The notes below the pieces were generated by a model that saw nothing but the letters and a program-made list of their open reading frames with translations, was not told where the DNA came from and did not search any database. Below, piece after piece: positions 42,023 through 49,001 of a stretch of 64,000 bases of DNA. The position numbers were made by a program, and so were the translations under genes. This DNA is from Parasulfuritortus sp037439465. GTDB taxonomy: Bacteria; Pseudomonadota; Gammaproteobacteria; Burkholderiales; Thiobacillaceae. The DNA lies in contig JBBIVX010000003.1 in assembly GCA_037439465.1 (NCBI GenBank), forward strand, positions 90,947 to 154,946, written 5' to 3'. Position 1 is the stretch's first letter; every line of letters starts with the position of its first letter.

Positions 42023-42925
42023 TCAAGAATTACAAAGGTTTGCCCGGCGCCCGATGATAGCCTGGCGGCGCCGGCGGGGCCAGGCCGCCAAAGCGGCATG
42101 CCAGAACTCCGCCTTGTTGGCCAGGCCGTGCGGCAATGACAGGCCGAGAAAGGCTGCGGCGGCGATGAGCCCCGGCAGCGGCGCGCGGGTATCGAGTGGC
42201 ATGGCCAGCGTCTGCTTGCTAAGTTTGTCGCCACGCCTGTCGAGTGCCAGCGGCAGATGCAGGTAGGACGGGGTCGGCAAGCCCAGCGCGCGTTGCAGGA
42301 CGATCTGGCGCGGGGTCGAGGTCAGCAAGTCGGCGCCGCGCACGATATGGGTTATGCCCTGCGCGGCGTCGTCCACGACGACGGCAAGCTGATAGGTGTA
42401 GGTCCCGTCTGCGCGTCTGAGGACGAAATCACCGCACTCCGCCGCCACGTCACAGGCTACAGTGCCCAGCCCTCCATCGGTGAACACGATGCGCTCCTGC
42501 GGGACGACAAAACGCAGCGCCGCCCTACCTCGACGCGGCGGCCGTTGCCTGCAGGTGCCCGGATAGACCGGGCCATCCACACCAACGCGGGCGAGGGCGG
42601 CAATCTCACGGCGGCTACAGGTACAAGGGTAGACGTGGCCGAGCCGCCGCAGGGTCTCCACTGCCGCCCGATAGCCGTTGCCGCGCCGGCCCTGGTAGAG
42701 AACCGCTTCGTCCCATTCAAAACCGTGCGCCTCAAGACAGTACAGAATATGGTCTGCCGCACCCGCCACCACGCGCGGCGGATCCACGTCCTCGATGCGC
42801 AAAAGCCAGGCGCCGCCCTGGCTTTTCGCCTCAAGATAACTGCCAAGCGCGGCAATGAGCGAGCCGAAATGCAGGGGGCCGCTCGGAGTTGGGGCAAAAC
42901 GCCCACGATAGCGCAGCGCAGCCAT
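42023..42925 (-). CDS. gluQ: Glutamyl-Q tRNA(Asp) synthetase
   Basis: Paralogue of glutamyl-tRNA synthetase lacking the anticodon-binding domain; it attaches Glu to queuosine at position 34 of tRNA-Asp. The 300-residue protein has the class I signature region GRFAPTPSGPLHFGSLIAALGSYLEA (HIGH-like), the zinc-binding cysteines CTCSRREI and a later YPGTC, and a KMSKS-like KLSKQ. Length and truncation after the catalytic core are right for GluQ rather than GltX. It begins 3 bases after msbA ends on the same strand, so the two are probably co-transcribed. Confidence 0.93.
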   Translation of the reverse strand: MAALRYRGRFAPTPSGPLHFGSLIAALGSYLEAKSQGGAWLLRIEDVDPPRVVAGAADHILYCLEAHGFEWDEAVLYQGRRGNGYRAAVETLRRLGHVYPCTCSRREIAALARVGVDGPVYPGTCRQRPPRRGRAALRFVVPQERIVFTDGGLGTVACDVAAECGDFVLRRADGTYTYQLAVVVDDAAQGITHIVRGADLLTSTPRQIVLQRALGLPTPSYLHLPLALDRRGDKLSKQTLAMPLDTRAPLPGLIAAAAFLGLSLPHGLANKAEFWHAALAAWPRRRRQAIIGRRANLCNS

Positions 42926-42928
42926 CGC

Positions 42929-44674
42929 TCAGCGCGCGTCCTTCTCCTCGCGGAACTGCAAGGCGTGAAGGCGGCTGTAGAGTCCGCCCGAAGCGAGCAA
43001 TTGGGTGTGGCTGCCAATCTCGGCGATACGGCCCCTGTCGAGCACGACGATGCGGTCGGCGTTCTCGATGGTGGACAGCCGGTGGGCGATCACCAGGGTG
43101 GTGCGTCCGCGTATCAGGTTGTCGAGGGCGGCCTGTACCTGGCGTTCCGATTCGGTATCCAGGGCGGAGGTCGCCTCGTCCAGGATCAAGATGGGGGCGT
43201 CCTTGAGGATGGCGCGGGCGATGGCCAGCCGCTGACGCTGGCCGCCGGAGAGCTTGACCCCGTTCTCGCCGATCATGGCCTCGAATCCATCCGGCAATTC
43301 GCGGATAAAATCGAGGGCATGAGCCGCGGCGGCGGCGTGTTCGATCTCTGTCCGTGTCGCCGCGCCTTGACGTCCATAGGCGATGTTGGCGGCAATGGTG
43401 TCATTGAACAAAATGGTTTCCTGCGAAACCAGGGCGATATTGGCGCGCAGGCTGGCAAGGCGGATGGAGTCCAGCTTGACGCCATCCAGCCGGATCGAAC
43501 CGCTGTCAGGCTCGTAGAAACGCGGTATCAGATTTACCAGGCTGGTCTTGCCGCCACCGGAGCCGCCCACCAGCGCCACGGTTTCACCGCTGCCGATATG
43601 CAGGCTGACGCCGTCGAGCGTGGGCGTCTCCTTGCCGGGATAGGTGAGGCGGACGTCCTCAAAGACCAGGTCGCCCTTGGCGCGACCGATCTCGCCGCTG
43701 CCATTGTCGGTCTCGCCTTCCAGGTCGATGAGTTCAAATACCGCCTCCGCCGCGGCCAGCCCGCGCTGCAGGGTGGCGGTGACAGTGGACAGCCGTTTCA
43801 AGGGTGCCGAGAGCATGAGCATGGCCACCATGAACGACACGAAGCTGCCCACCGTGGTCTGGTCGGCCGCTGCCTGCCGGGTGGCGATATAGACGATGAC
43901 GGCCAGGGCGAGAGCGGCGAGCAACTGGGTGACCGGGCCATGGGCCTGGGAGGCGGCGGCCTGTTTCTGGGCGAAACGGCGGGCGCGCTGGATGACACCA
44001 AGGAAGCGCGCACGCTCATAGGCCTGGCCGTCGAATATCTTGACGACCTTGTGACCGGCGATGGCCTCATCCAGGACATGCGTGATGTCGCCCAGGTTTT
44101 TCTGGATCTCGCGGCTGGTGTAGCGCAACCGCCGGCTGGCATAGCGGAAGACCCACAGGGCTGGCGGCGCGATGGCAAAGGTCACCAGGGCCAGTTTCCA
44201 GTTCAGGTAAAGCAGCCAGGCGAGCAGGCCGATGACCGACAGCACATCGCGCACCAGGGCGCTGAGTACGGTGGTCGCGGCATCGGTCAATTGGGTGACG
44301 TTGTAGGCGGCCGTGGCCACCAAACGTCCCTTATTGGTCTCGTCGTAATAGGACGTGGGCTGGGCGAGCAGGCGGTCGAACATGGCCCGGCGCAGGTCCA
44401 TGACCAGGTGGTTGCCGACGTCGGCCATGGCAAAGGCGGAGGCGAACATGGCAAGGCCGCGCACCACGAACAGGGCCACCAGGGCGATGGGAATCCAGCG
44501 GATGATGACGCTGTTCTTTTCGACGAAACTACCGTCCAGCATGGGTTTCATCAGGGCGGGCAGGGCCGGCTCGGTAATAGCCACCAGCATCATGGTGGCG
44601 ATGGACAGCGCGAACATACGCCAATGCGGCTTGACGTAACCAAGCAGGCGCAGATACAAAATCTTGGAGTCCAT
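42929..44674 (-). CDS. msbA: Lipid A export ABC transporter MsbA
   Basis: Inner-membrane flippase that moves lipid A-core to the periplasmic leaflet. The 581-residue half-transporter has six membrane helices (about residues 15-310) and an ATPase domain with Walker A GGSGGGKTS, Q-loop LVSQETILFNDTI, signature LSGGQRQRLAIARA, Walker B ILILDEATSALD and the switch His in IAHRLST. The usual MsbA Walker A Ser/Gly pattern is retained. ATG 44674 (MDSKILYLRLLGYVKPHW) matches family N-termini better than the longer frame to 44722. Together with the O-antigen-ligase-like protein at 18.7 kb it indicates a lipopolysaccharide-type surface. Confidence 0.93.
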   Translation of the reverse strand: MDSKILYLRLLGYVKPHWRMFALSIATMMLVAITEPALPALMKPMLDGSFVEKNSVIIRWIPIALVALFVVRGLAMFASAFAMADVGNHLVMDLRRAMFDRLLAQPTSYYDETNKGRLVATAAYNVTQLTDAATTVLSALVRDVLSVIGLLAWLLYLNWKLALVTFAIAPPALWVFRYASRRLRYTSREIQKNLGDITHVLDEAIAGHKVVKIFDGQAYERARFLGVIQRARRFAQKQAAASQAHGPVTQLLAALALAVIVYIATRQAAADQTTVGSFVSFMVAMLMLSAPLKRLSTVTATLQRGLAAAEAVFELIDLEGETDNGSGEIGRAKGDLVFEDVRLTYPGKETPTLDGVSLHIGSGETVALVGGSGGGKTSLVNLIPRFYEPDSGSIRLDGVKLDSIRLASLRANIALVSQETILFNDTIAANIAYGRQGAATRTEIEHAAAAAHALDFIRELPDGFEAMIGENGVKLSGGQRQRLAIARAILKDAPILILDEATSALDTESERQVQAALDNLIRGRTTLVIAHRLSTIENADRIVVLDRGRIAEIGSHTQLLASGGLYSRLHALQFREEKDAR

Positions 44675-44710
44675 GTCGGCGGATAACCGGTGACGGGTGG
44701 CGGGAGCGAG

Positions 44711-44740
44711 TTGACGCGACAAAATAGCGGCAATTATAGT
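44711..44740 (+). promoter_or_regulatory. Sigma-70-type promoter of the zapB-like/zapA/6S/fau group
   Basis: TTGACG (44711-44716) and TATAGT (44735-44740) are separated by 18 bases, close to consensus. The expected transcription start, about 7 bases after the -10, falls at or next to the ATG of the following gene (44747), which would make a leaderless or nearly leaderless mRNA. An in-frame GTG at 44741 is the only other nearby start. Confidence 0.6.
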
Positions 44741-44746
44741 GTGAGA

Positions 44747-44938
44747 ATGCTGGAAGAACTGGACACGTTGGAAGCAAAACTCGCCCTGCTGCTCGATCGC
44801 TATCGCGCCCTGCGGGAGGAAAATCTACGTCTGCGCCAGCAGAAGATTACCCTGGAAAACGCCAACAAATTGTTGACGGATCGCCTGGATGAGGCGCGCA
44901 GCCGCATGGAAGGCCTGTTCAACACTCTGCCCGACTGA
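44747..44938 (+). CDS. ZapB-like coiled-coil protein (TIGR02449 type)
   Basis: A 63-residue protein that is almost entirely one coiled coil: heptad-like spacing of Leu/Ile through LDTLEAKLALLLDRYRAL and LRQQKITLENANKLL. It matches the small TIGR02449/ZapB-like family that is regularly found just upstream of zapA in betaproteobacteria and is presumed to take part in Z-ring assembly together with ZapA. It ends 8 bases before zapA. ATG 44747 has no Shine-Dalgarno, in line with the promoter lying directly upstream. Confidence 0.85.
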   Translation: MLEELDTLEAKLALLLDRYRALREENLRLRQQKITLENANKLLTDRLDEARSRMEGLFNTLPD

Positions 44939-44946
44939 AAGCACGC

Positions 44947-45258
44947 ATGCCCCCCACCAAAGCCGTCAGCCTCGATGTCACCATCATGGGCCGCGAGTTT
45001 CGTGTCTCCTGCCCGGAAAACGAACGACGCAGCCTTATGGAGGCCGCCAACTACCTGGATAAAAAGATGCGTGAGATTCGCGATGCCGGCAAGGTGATCG
45101 GCCTTGAACGCATCGCCATCATGGCGGCACTCAATATTGCCCACGATTATCTCAATGCCCGCCCCGACGAGAACGACAGCACGGCGCTGAAAGAACGCCT
45201 CACTCGCCTCGGCGGCCTGCTTGATCAGGCCCTGGCGCCGCAAGATAATCTGTTTTGA
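44947..45258 (+). CDS. zapA: Cell division protein ZapA
   Basis: Small FtsZ-binding protein that bundles Z-ring filaments. The 103-residue protein starts with the typical VSLDVTIMGREFRVSCPENERRSLMEAANYLDKKM globular domain, followed by a helical part with LERIAIMAALNIAHDYL that forms the coiled coil. It follows the ZapB-like gene and its stop codon overlaps the first bases of the 6S RNA gene. The order zapA-ssrS-fau is conserved across proteobacteria, where it helps to recognise the RNA. Confidence 0.95.
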   Translation: MPPTKAVSLDVTIMGREFRVSCPENERRSLMEAANYLDKKMREIRDAGKVIGLERIAIMAALNIAHDYLNARPDENDSTALKERLTRLGGLLDQALAPQDNLF

Positions 45259-45432
45259 GCCCTGCGGCGTGCGCGAGGGTCGCGTATTCTTTGAACCGAT
45301 ACGCAAACCTCTGGCCGCAGCAAGCCGTCGGCGGTGTGCGCGTGGCCAGCCCATGTGCCTGAAGCCGATGCGCCGCGGCCACCTTGAACCTGTGGGTTCA
45401 AGATAGCGGCCCGGACGACGCCAGCGGGGCTC
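45257..45432 (+). ncRNA. ssrS: 6S RNA
   Basis: Regulatory RNA that mimics an open promoter and binds sigma-70 RNA polymerase in stationary phase. The 5' end GAGCCC-TGC-GGCGT can pair with the 3' end ACGCCAGCGGGGCTC to form the long terminal stem, leaving the large central bulge. Near the 3' side the conserved stretch CCTTGAACC...GGGTTCAAG forms the hairpin found in proteobacterial 6S RNA (E. coli has CCTTGAACCAAGGGTTCAAG). Length (about 176 nt) and position between zapA and the 5-formyl-THF cyclo-ligase gene are exactly as expected. Ends are estimated from the stem. Confidence 0.88.
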
Positions 45433-45439
45433 ACCCTAT

Positions 45440-46045
45440 ATGCCTTCCCTTACTCCCAACCCTGACAAGGCCGCCCTGCGCCGCGTCTTGCGCGGGATTC
45501 GTCGTGCCATCCCGGACACAGTGCACCGACTTGCCGGACGCGCGGCGGAGCGCATGGCACTGCGCCATCATCTTTTGGCCAAAGGCCGCCGCATCGGTTT
45601 TTATGTGCCCACGAATGGCGAGGTCGATTGCCTGCCTTTGCTCAACCGTGCCCTGAACATGGGAGTCGTATGCCTGTTGCCGGTGGTGCCCCGTCGGCGG
45701 CAGCGCAAGCTTTGGTTCTGCCGCCTGGGCGACCGGCCGCGCTGGGCGCTCAACCGCTATGGCATCCCCGAATATGGGCTGGCACGCGACCGCCGTCGCA
45801 TTTCCAGCCTGGATGTGTTGTTCCTGCCGCTGCTCGGTTTTGATGACCGTGGCTACCGGATGGGTATGGGCGGCGGCTATTACGATGCCAGCCTGGCTTT
45901 CCTGCAAAAGCGCGGCGCCTGGCATCGGCCCCGCCTCATCGGGCTCGCCTTCGCCGCGCAAAGAACCGACAGATTACCCGTTGATCCCTGGGATATCCCG
46001 CTCGATGCGGTGATCACCGAGCGTGGCTACTGCCGCTTTCAATAG
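45440..46045 (+). CDS. fau: 5-formyltetrahydrofolate cyclo-ligase
   Basis: Converts 5-formyl-THF to 5,10-methenyl-THF with ATP, salvaging folate. The 201-residue protein has the family signature YRMGMGGGYYDASLAFL for ATP/Mg binding, a substrate block GFYVPTNGEVDCLPLL, and the C-terminal LPVDPWDIPLDAVITERG. It begins 8 bases after the end of the 6S RNA and is expected to be processed from the same transcript. It carries many Arg residues (R-rich N-terminus), which is unremarkable for this GC-rich genome. Its stop overlaps the end of the convergent 46039-46593 gene by 7 bases. Confidence 0.93.
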   Translation: MPSLTPNPDKAALRRVLRGIRRAIPDTVHRLAGRAAERMALRHHLLAKGRRIGFYVPTNGEVDCLPLLNRALNMGVVCLLPVVPRRRQRKLWFCRLGDRPRWALNRYGIPEYGLARDRRRISSLDVLFLPLLGFDDRGYRMGMGGGYYDASLAFLQKRGAWHRPRLIGLAFAAQRTDRLPVDPWDIPLDAVITERGYCRFQ

Positions 46046-46593
46046 CGATGACGCAGGGCGGCCGGGCCGGTCGCGTCGGTAGTGGGAAGGCGCTTCCACG
46101 TCGCCGTTTCGCCAGCGCTCTCCGCCTTGCCGAGACCGACGGCCATGGCATTGAACCAGTTCACGGGAAACGCCGCTTTGGCGCCGGCTTCCGGCCAGCG
46201 TGACATTTTGTCCGGATCGGTCACGTTGCCCATGATGGCACGCTGCAAGGCCGGGTCGCTACCGGCCAGGGCACGGCGCAGGCATAACAATGGGTCGGTG
46301 AATTCTGCCCAAGTGCGCACTGCCGCCGGATCGACGGCTATGGCCAGCCCCTTCGGGTAGCCGCCGGGCTGCAGGACGACGCCGGCCAGAGCGGTCATGA
46401 AGCGGGGCTCGGTCACGACATCCAGCCACGCCGCGAAGGACTCTCGGCTCGCGTGATGACCCAACGTGTCGGGCGGCCTATTGGCGGCCAGCGGCGAGGG
46501 CCCCTGGCCATTCTCGGGCACCGCCGCCGCAAACGTGGCGCCCGAAAGGCTCAACAACAACATTACGATGATGGCGGCAGATGGGCGAAACAT
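46039..46593 (-). CDS. Secreted protein with six degenerate 12-13-residue [S/T/V]-[D/E]-P repeats
   Basis: A 184-residue protein I do not recognise. It has a signal peptide (MFRPSAAIIVMLLLSLSGATFA). From about residue 60 the sequence can be cut into units of 12-13 residues starting with x-D/E-P or x-Q-P: TEPRFMTALAGVV, LQPGGYPKGLAIA, VDPAAVRTWAEF, TDPLLCLRRALAG, SDPALQRAIMGNV, TDPDKMSRWPEAG. The same periodicity and the W or aromatic near position 8-9 occur in the Met-rich protein encoded next door, so the two are probably diverged relatives. One Cys only. The gene is 115 bases downstream of the Met-rich gene on the same strand, with a terminator between. Role unknown; periplasmic or secreted by inference. 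Confidence 0.75.
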   Translation of the reverse strand: MFRPSAAIIVMLLLSLSGATFAAAVPENGQGPSPLAANRPPDTLGHHASRESFAAWLDVVTEPRFMTALAGVVLQPGGYPKGLAIAVDPAAVRTWAEFTDPLLCLRRALAGSDPALQRAIMGNVTDPDKMSRWPEAGAKAAFPVNWFNAMAVGLGKAESAGETATWKRLPTTDATGPAALRHRY

Positions 46594-46660
46594 GATTCAA
46601 AATTAAGAATTGCACGCGTTTTCAGATTAACACAGCTTGGCGACGCCGGCCGCGCTGAAC

Positions 46661-46690
46661 AAAAAGCGGGGCGTTGCCGCCCCGCTTTTT
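46661..46690 (-). terminator. Strong bidirectional-type terminator after the Met-rich gene
   Basis: A perfect 7-bp stem GCGGGGC (46666-46672) / GCCCCGC (46679-46685) around a 6-base loop, flanked by A5 (46661-46665) and T5 (46686-46690). On the minus strand the A5 becomes the T tract. It lies 19 bases after the Met-rich gene and would stop its transcription before the 46039-46593 gene. Confidence 0.85.
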
Positions 46691-46708
46691 CGCGCTCGTG
46701 CCGCAGTA

Positions 46709-47371
46709 TTACTTGGCGGCGGGTGCGGCAGGAGCGACCGGCATCATGAACATCGTCGCCGGGTTGGGCATGTTGCCGTAGGTGGCGGGATTCATGAAAG
46801 AGCCCCAGGTACCGTAGGTCTTGGGATCGGCGGCAGCGCCCATCCACTGGGTGTACAGGCTGGGGTTCATCGGGGCCATCATGAGATTCATGTTGGCGGG
46901 GTTCATCGGCGCCATCATCCAGTTCATGTACATGGCAGGGTTCATCATCTGCATGCCGGCGTTCCACATGCGCGGATCCATGGGGGCCATCATCCACTTC
47001 ATGTACATGTTGGGATTCATCATCGGCTGCATGGCGGCCATGTAGAAGTTAGGGTCCATGCCGGCAGCCATCCACTTGCCATAGAGGTTGGGGTCCAGGA
47101 AGGCCATGTACGACTTCATGGTGTTGGGGTCCATGCCGCTTTGCGCCATGCGGGTGTAGGCGGCCGGATCCATCAATTTTTGCATCATGGCCATGGAGGT
47201 AGCCGGGTCCATCATGTCGGTCATGGTCTGTACGGCGGCCTTGGGATCCTTGGCGGGTTCGGCGATCTTGGCGGGATCCAGCATTTGAGCGGCCGTACCT
47301 TCGGGCGCGGCGGCGGCGAATTGGGACAGCATGGCCAGGGTCAGGGCGCTGGCAAGTGTGGACAATTTCAT
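46709..47371 (-). CDS. Secreted methionine-rich tandem-repeat protein (M-[D/N]-P-x-x-Y-x-x-W-M repeats)
   Basis: A 220-residue protein with a good signal peptide (MKLSTLASALTLAMLSQFAAA). The mature part has about 42 Met in roughly 198 residues (about 21 percent), no Cys and no obvious catalytic motif. It breaks into about twelve tandem units of 12-13 residues with consensus M-[D/N]-P-x-x-Y-x-x-W-M-x-x-x, for example LDPNLYGKWMAAG, MNPNMYMKWMMAP, MNPAMYMNWMMAP, MNPSLYTQWMGAA. GAGGAG lies seven bases before ATG 47371. A terminator follows and inverted repeats precede it, so it is probably a single-gene transcript. Met-rich periplasmic proteins can bind copper or scavenge oxidants; that is conjecture here. 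I do not recognise a named family. Confidence 0.8.
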   Translation of the reverse strand: MKLSTLASALTLAMLSQFAAAAPEGTAAQMLDPAKIAEPAKDPKAAVQTMTDMMDPATSMAMMQKLMDPAAYTRMAQSGMDPNTMKSYMAFLDPNLYGKWMAAGMDPNFYMAAMQPMMNPNMYMKWMMAPMDPRMWNAGMQMMNPAMYMNWMMAPMNPANMNLMMAPMNPSLYTQWMGAAADPKTYGTWGSFMNPATYGNMPNPATMFMMPVAPAAPAAK

Positions 47372-47432
47372 GGTGTTTCTCCTCAAAAATAAGGGGTGCA
47401 AAGTTAAAAAAAACGACGAGCGGGGGATGGAT

Positions 47433-47472
47433 TGTACTGCCGAATATTAGTACATTCTATTATTGAAATAAT
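47433..47472 (-). promoter_or_regulatory. Two AT-rich inverted repeats upstream of the Met-rich gene
   Basis: TGTACT (47433-47438) and AGTACA (47449-47454) are perfect arms around a 10-base spacer; next to them ATTATT (47459-47464) and AATAAT (47467-47472) form a second palindrome around GA. They lie 62-101 bases upstream of the ATG in an otherwise AT-rich gap (47402-47527), suitable for promoter and regulator binding. No matching regulator is identified. Confidence 0.4.
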
Positions 47473-47527
47473 CTTCGTCATCTATAGGCCGGGTTTGTAG
47501 TAACTCTGCAACAAATCAGTCCAGACC

Positions 47528-48238
47528 TCACTCTCCCAAATAAGCCGCTCGCACTTGCGGGTTACCGGCCAGTTCCGAACTGGTGCCGCTCAGGCCGATC
47601 TCGCCGCTTTCCATGACATAACCGCGCTGGCTGATCTTCAGGGCCAGGTTGGCATTCTGCTCGACCAGCAGGATGGGGGTGCCCTGTTGGGCGATATCGA
47701 CGATGGTCTCGTAAATCTTGCGCACCATAAGCGGCGCCAGGCCCATGCTCGGTTCATCCAGCAGCATGAGGCGCGGGCGCGCCATTAGGGCGCGGCCGAT
47801 CGCCAGCATTTGTTGTTCGCCGCCGGAGAGCGTGCCGGCCAACTGGCTCTGCCTCTCCGCCAGACGCGGGAAGAGGGCGTGGACACGTTCTCTGTCTTGT
47901 TTGATACGGGCGCCGTCCCGCCTGGTGTAAGCGCCCATGTCGAGGTTTTCGCGCACCGTCAGGCGGGCAAAGACGCCGCGCCCTTCGGGCACCATGGCCA
48001 TGCCTTTTGCCGCGATGGCATGTGTCGGCAGGCCTTGCAGGCGCTCGCCGGCAAAGCGCACATCGCCACCGTGACTGACCAGGCCAGTCAATCCTTTCAA
48101 GGTGCTGGTCTTGCCGGCCCCGTTGGCGCCGATCAGACAGACCAGCTCACCTTCATCGATATTGAGGTCGATGCCGCGCACGGCGCGGATGCCGCCATAG
48201 TAGACCTTCAGGCCCTTGACTTCGAGCAGCGCCGTCAT
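47528..48238 (-). CDS. livF: Branched-chain amino acid ABC transporter ATPase LivF
   Basis: One of two ATPases of the Liv-type importer. The 236-residue protein has Walker A GANGAGKTS, signature LSGGEQQMLAIGRAL, Walker B LMLLDEPSMGLAPL and the switch His replaced by the usual LivF LLVEQN. Start ATG 48238 (MTALLEVKGLKVYYGGIRAV) overlaps the livG stop (ATGA). It is the last gene of the livKHMGF operon. Substrate could be Leu/Ile/Val, but close relatives carry amides, urea or other compounds, so specificity is not certain. Confidence 0.93.
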   Translation of the reverse strand: MTALLEVKGLKVYYGGIRAVRGIDLNIDEGELVCLIGANGAGKTSTLKGLTGLVSHGGDVRFAGERLQGLPTHAIAAKGMAMVPEGRGVFARLTVRENLDMGAYTRRDGARIKQDRERVHALFPRLAERQSQLAGTLSGGEQQMLAIGRALMARPRLMLLDEPSMGLAPLMVRKIYETIVDIAQQGTPILLVEQNANLALKISQRGYVMESGEIGLSGTSSELAGNPQVRAAYLGE

Positions 48239-48999
48239 GCTTCCCCGCCAAGATAGGCGGCGATCACTGCCGCATCGGCCTGCACCGCTTCCGGCTGACC
48301 TTCGGCGATCTTCTTGCCGTAATCCAAAACGGCGACGCGGTCGCACAAGCCCATGACCAATTTAACATCGTGCTCGATGAGCAGCAGGGTGATGCCGGAA
48401 TCCCGTAATCTCCGGAATAGTGCCGCCATATCGCCACGCTCGCCGGGATTCATGCCTGCCACCGGTTCGTCCAGAGCCAGCAGCCTGGGTTCGGTGGCCA
48501 GCGCCCGGGCGATCTCCAGCCGGCGTTGCTCGCCGTAGGCGAGGTGCCCGGCCAACGCCAGCGCACGCCTGGGCAGGCCGACGAAATGGAGCAGATCGTG
48601 CGCCCGATCACGGATGGCCTTCTCCTCCGCCCGTGTCCCCGGACCCCGCAACACGGCGCCCAAGAGGCCGCTGCGGCCGCGGCCATGGCACCCGACCATG
48701 ACGTTCTCCAGGGCAGTCATGTTGGCGAACAGGCGGATGTTCTGGAAAGTGCGGGCAAAACCACGACGCACGATTTCGTGCGGCTTGTGGTTGTGCACAC
48801 ACCGTCCGTTCAGGCGTATTACACCGGCGCTGACGCCATAGAGGCCGGTCATGCAATTGAACAAGGTAGTCTTGCCGGCACCGTTGGGGCCGATCAGGCC
48901 ATAGATCTCGCCTGTGGCGACTGTCAAGCTGACCGAATTGAGTGCGGTCAGGCCGCCGAAGCGCTTACTCACCTTATCGACCGTCAGCAACGGCTCCAT
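48235..48999 (-). CDS. livG: Branched-chain amino acid ABC transporter ATPase LivG
   Basis: Second ATPase of the Liv importer. The 254-residue protein has Walker A GPNGAGKTT, the Q-loop RTFQNIRLFANMTALENVMVG typical of LivG, a signature region LAYGEQRRLEIARAL, Walker B LLALDEPVAGMNPGE and the switch LLLIEHDVKLVMGLCDRVAVLDYG. Start ATG 48999 (MEPLLTVDKVSKRFGGL) lies two bases after livM; the longer open frame reaches into livM and is not real. Its 3' end overlaps livF. Confidence 0.94.
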   Translation of the reverse strand: MEPLLTVDKVSKRFGGLTALNSVSLTVATGEIYGLIGPNGAGKTTLFNCMTGLYGVSAGVIRLNGRCVHNHKPHEIVRRGFARTFQNIRLFANMTALENVMVGCHGRGRSGLLGAVLRGPGTRAEEKAIRDRAHDLLHFVGLPRRALALAGHLAYGEQRRLEIARALATEPRLLALDEPVAGMNPGERGDMAALFRRLRDSGITLLLIEHDVKLVMGLCDRVAVLDYGKKIAEGQPEAVQADAAVIAAYLGGEA

Positions 49000-49001
49000 G
49001 T

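Noticed and set aside
42257..44686. Long plus-strand open frame (809 codons) opposite gluQ and msbA
   Set aside because: It runs antisense to two well-conserved genes, lacks any family motif and is rich in Gly/His/Gln as expected for the complement of GC-rich coding DNA.
46661..46690. Small RNA gene at the hairpin
   Set aside because: Symmetric A/T tracts and position right after a gene fit a terminator; no promoter is seen.
46637..47392. His-rich plus-strand frame opposite the Met-rich gene
   Set aside because: CAT codons are the complement of the ATG-rich repeats, so the His richness is an artefact; the minus-strand frame has a signal peptide and ribosome-binding site.
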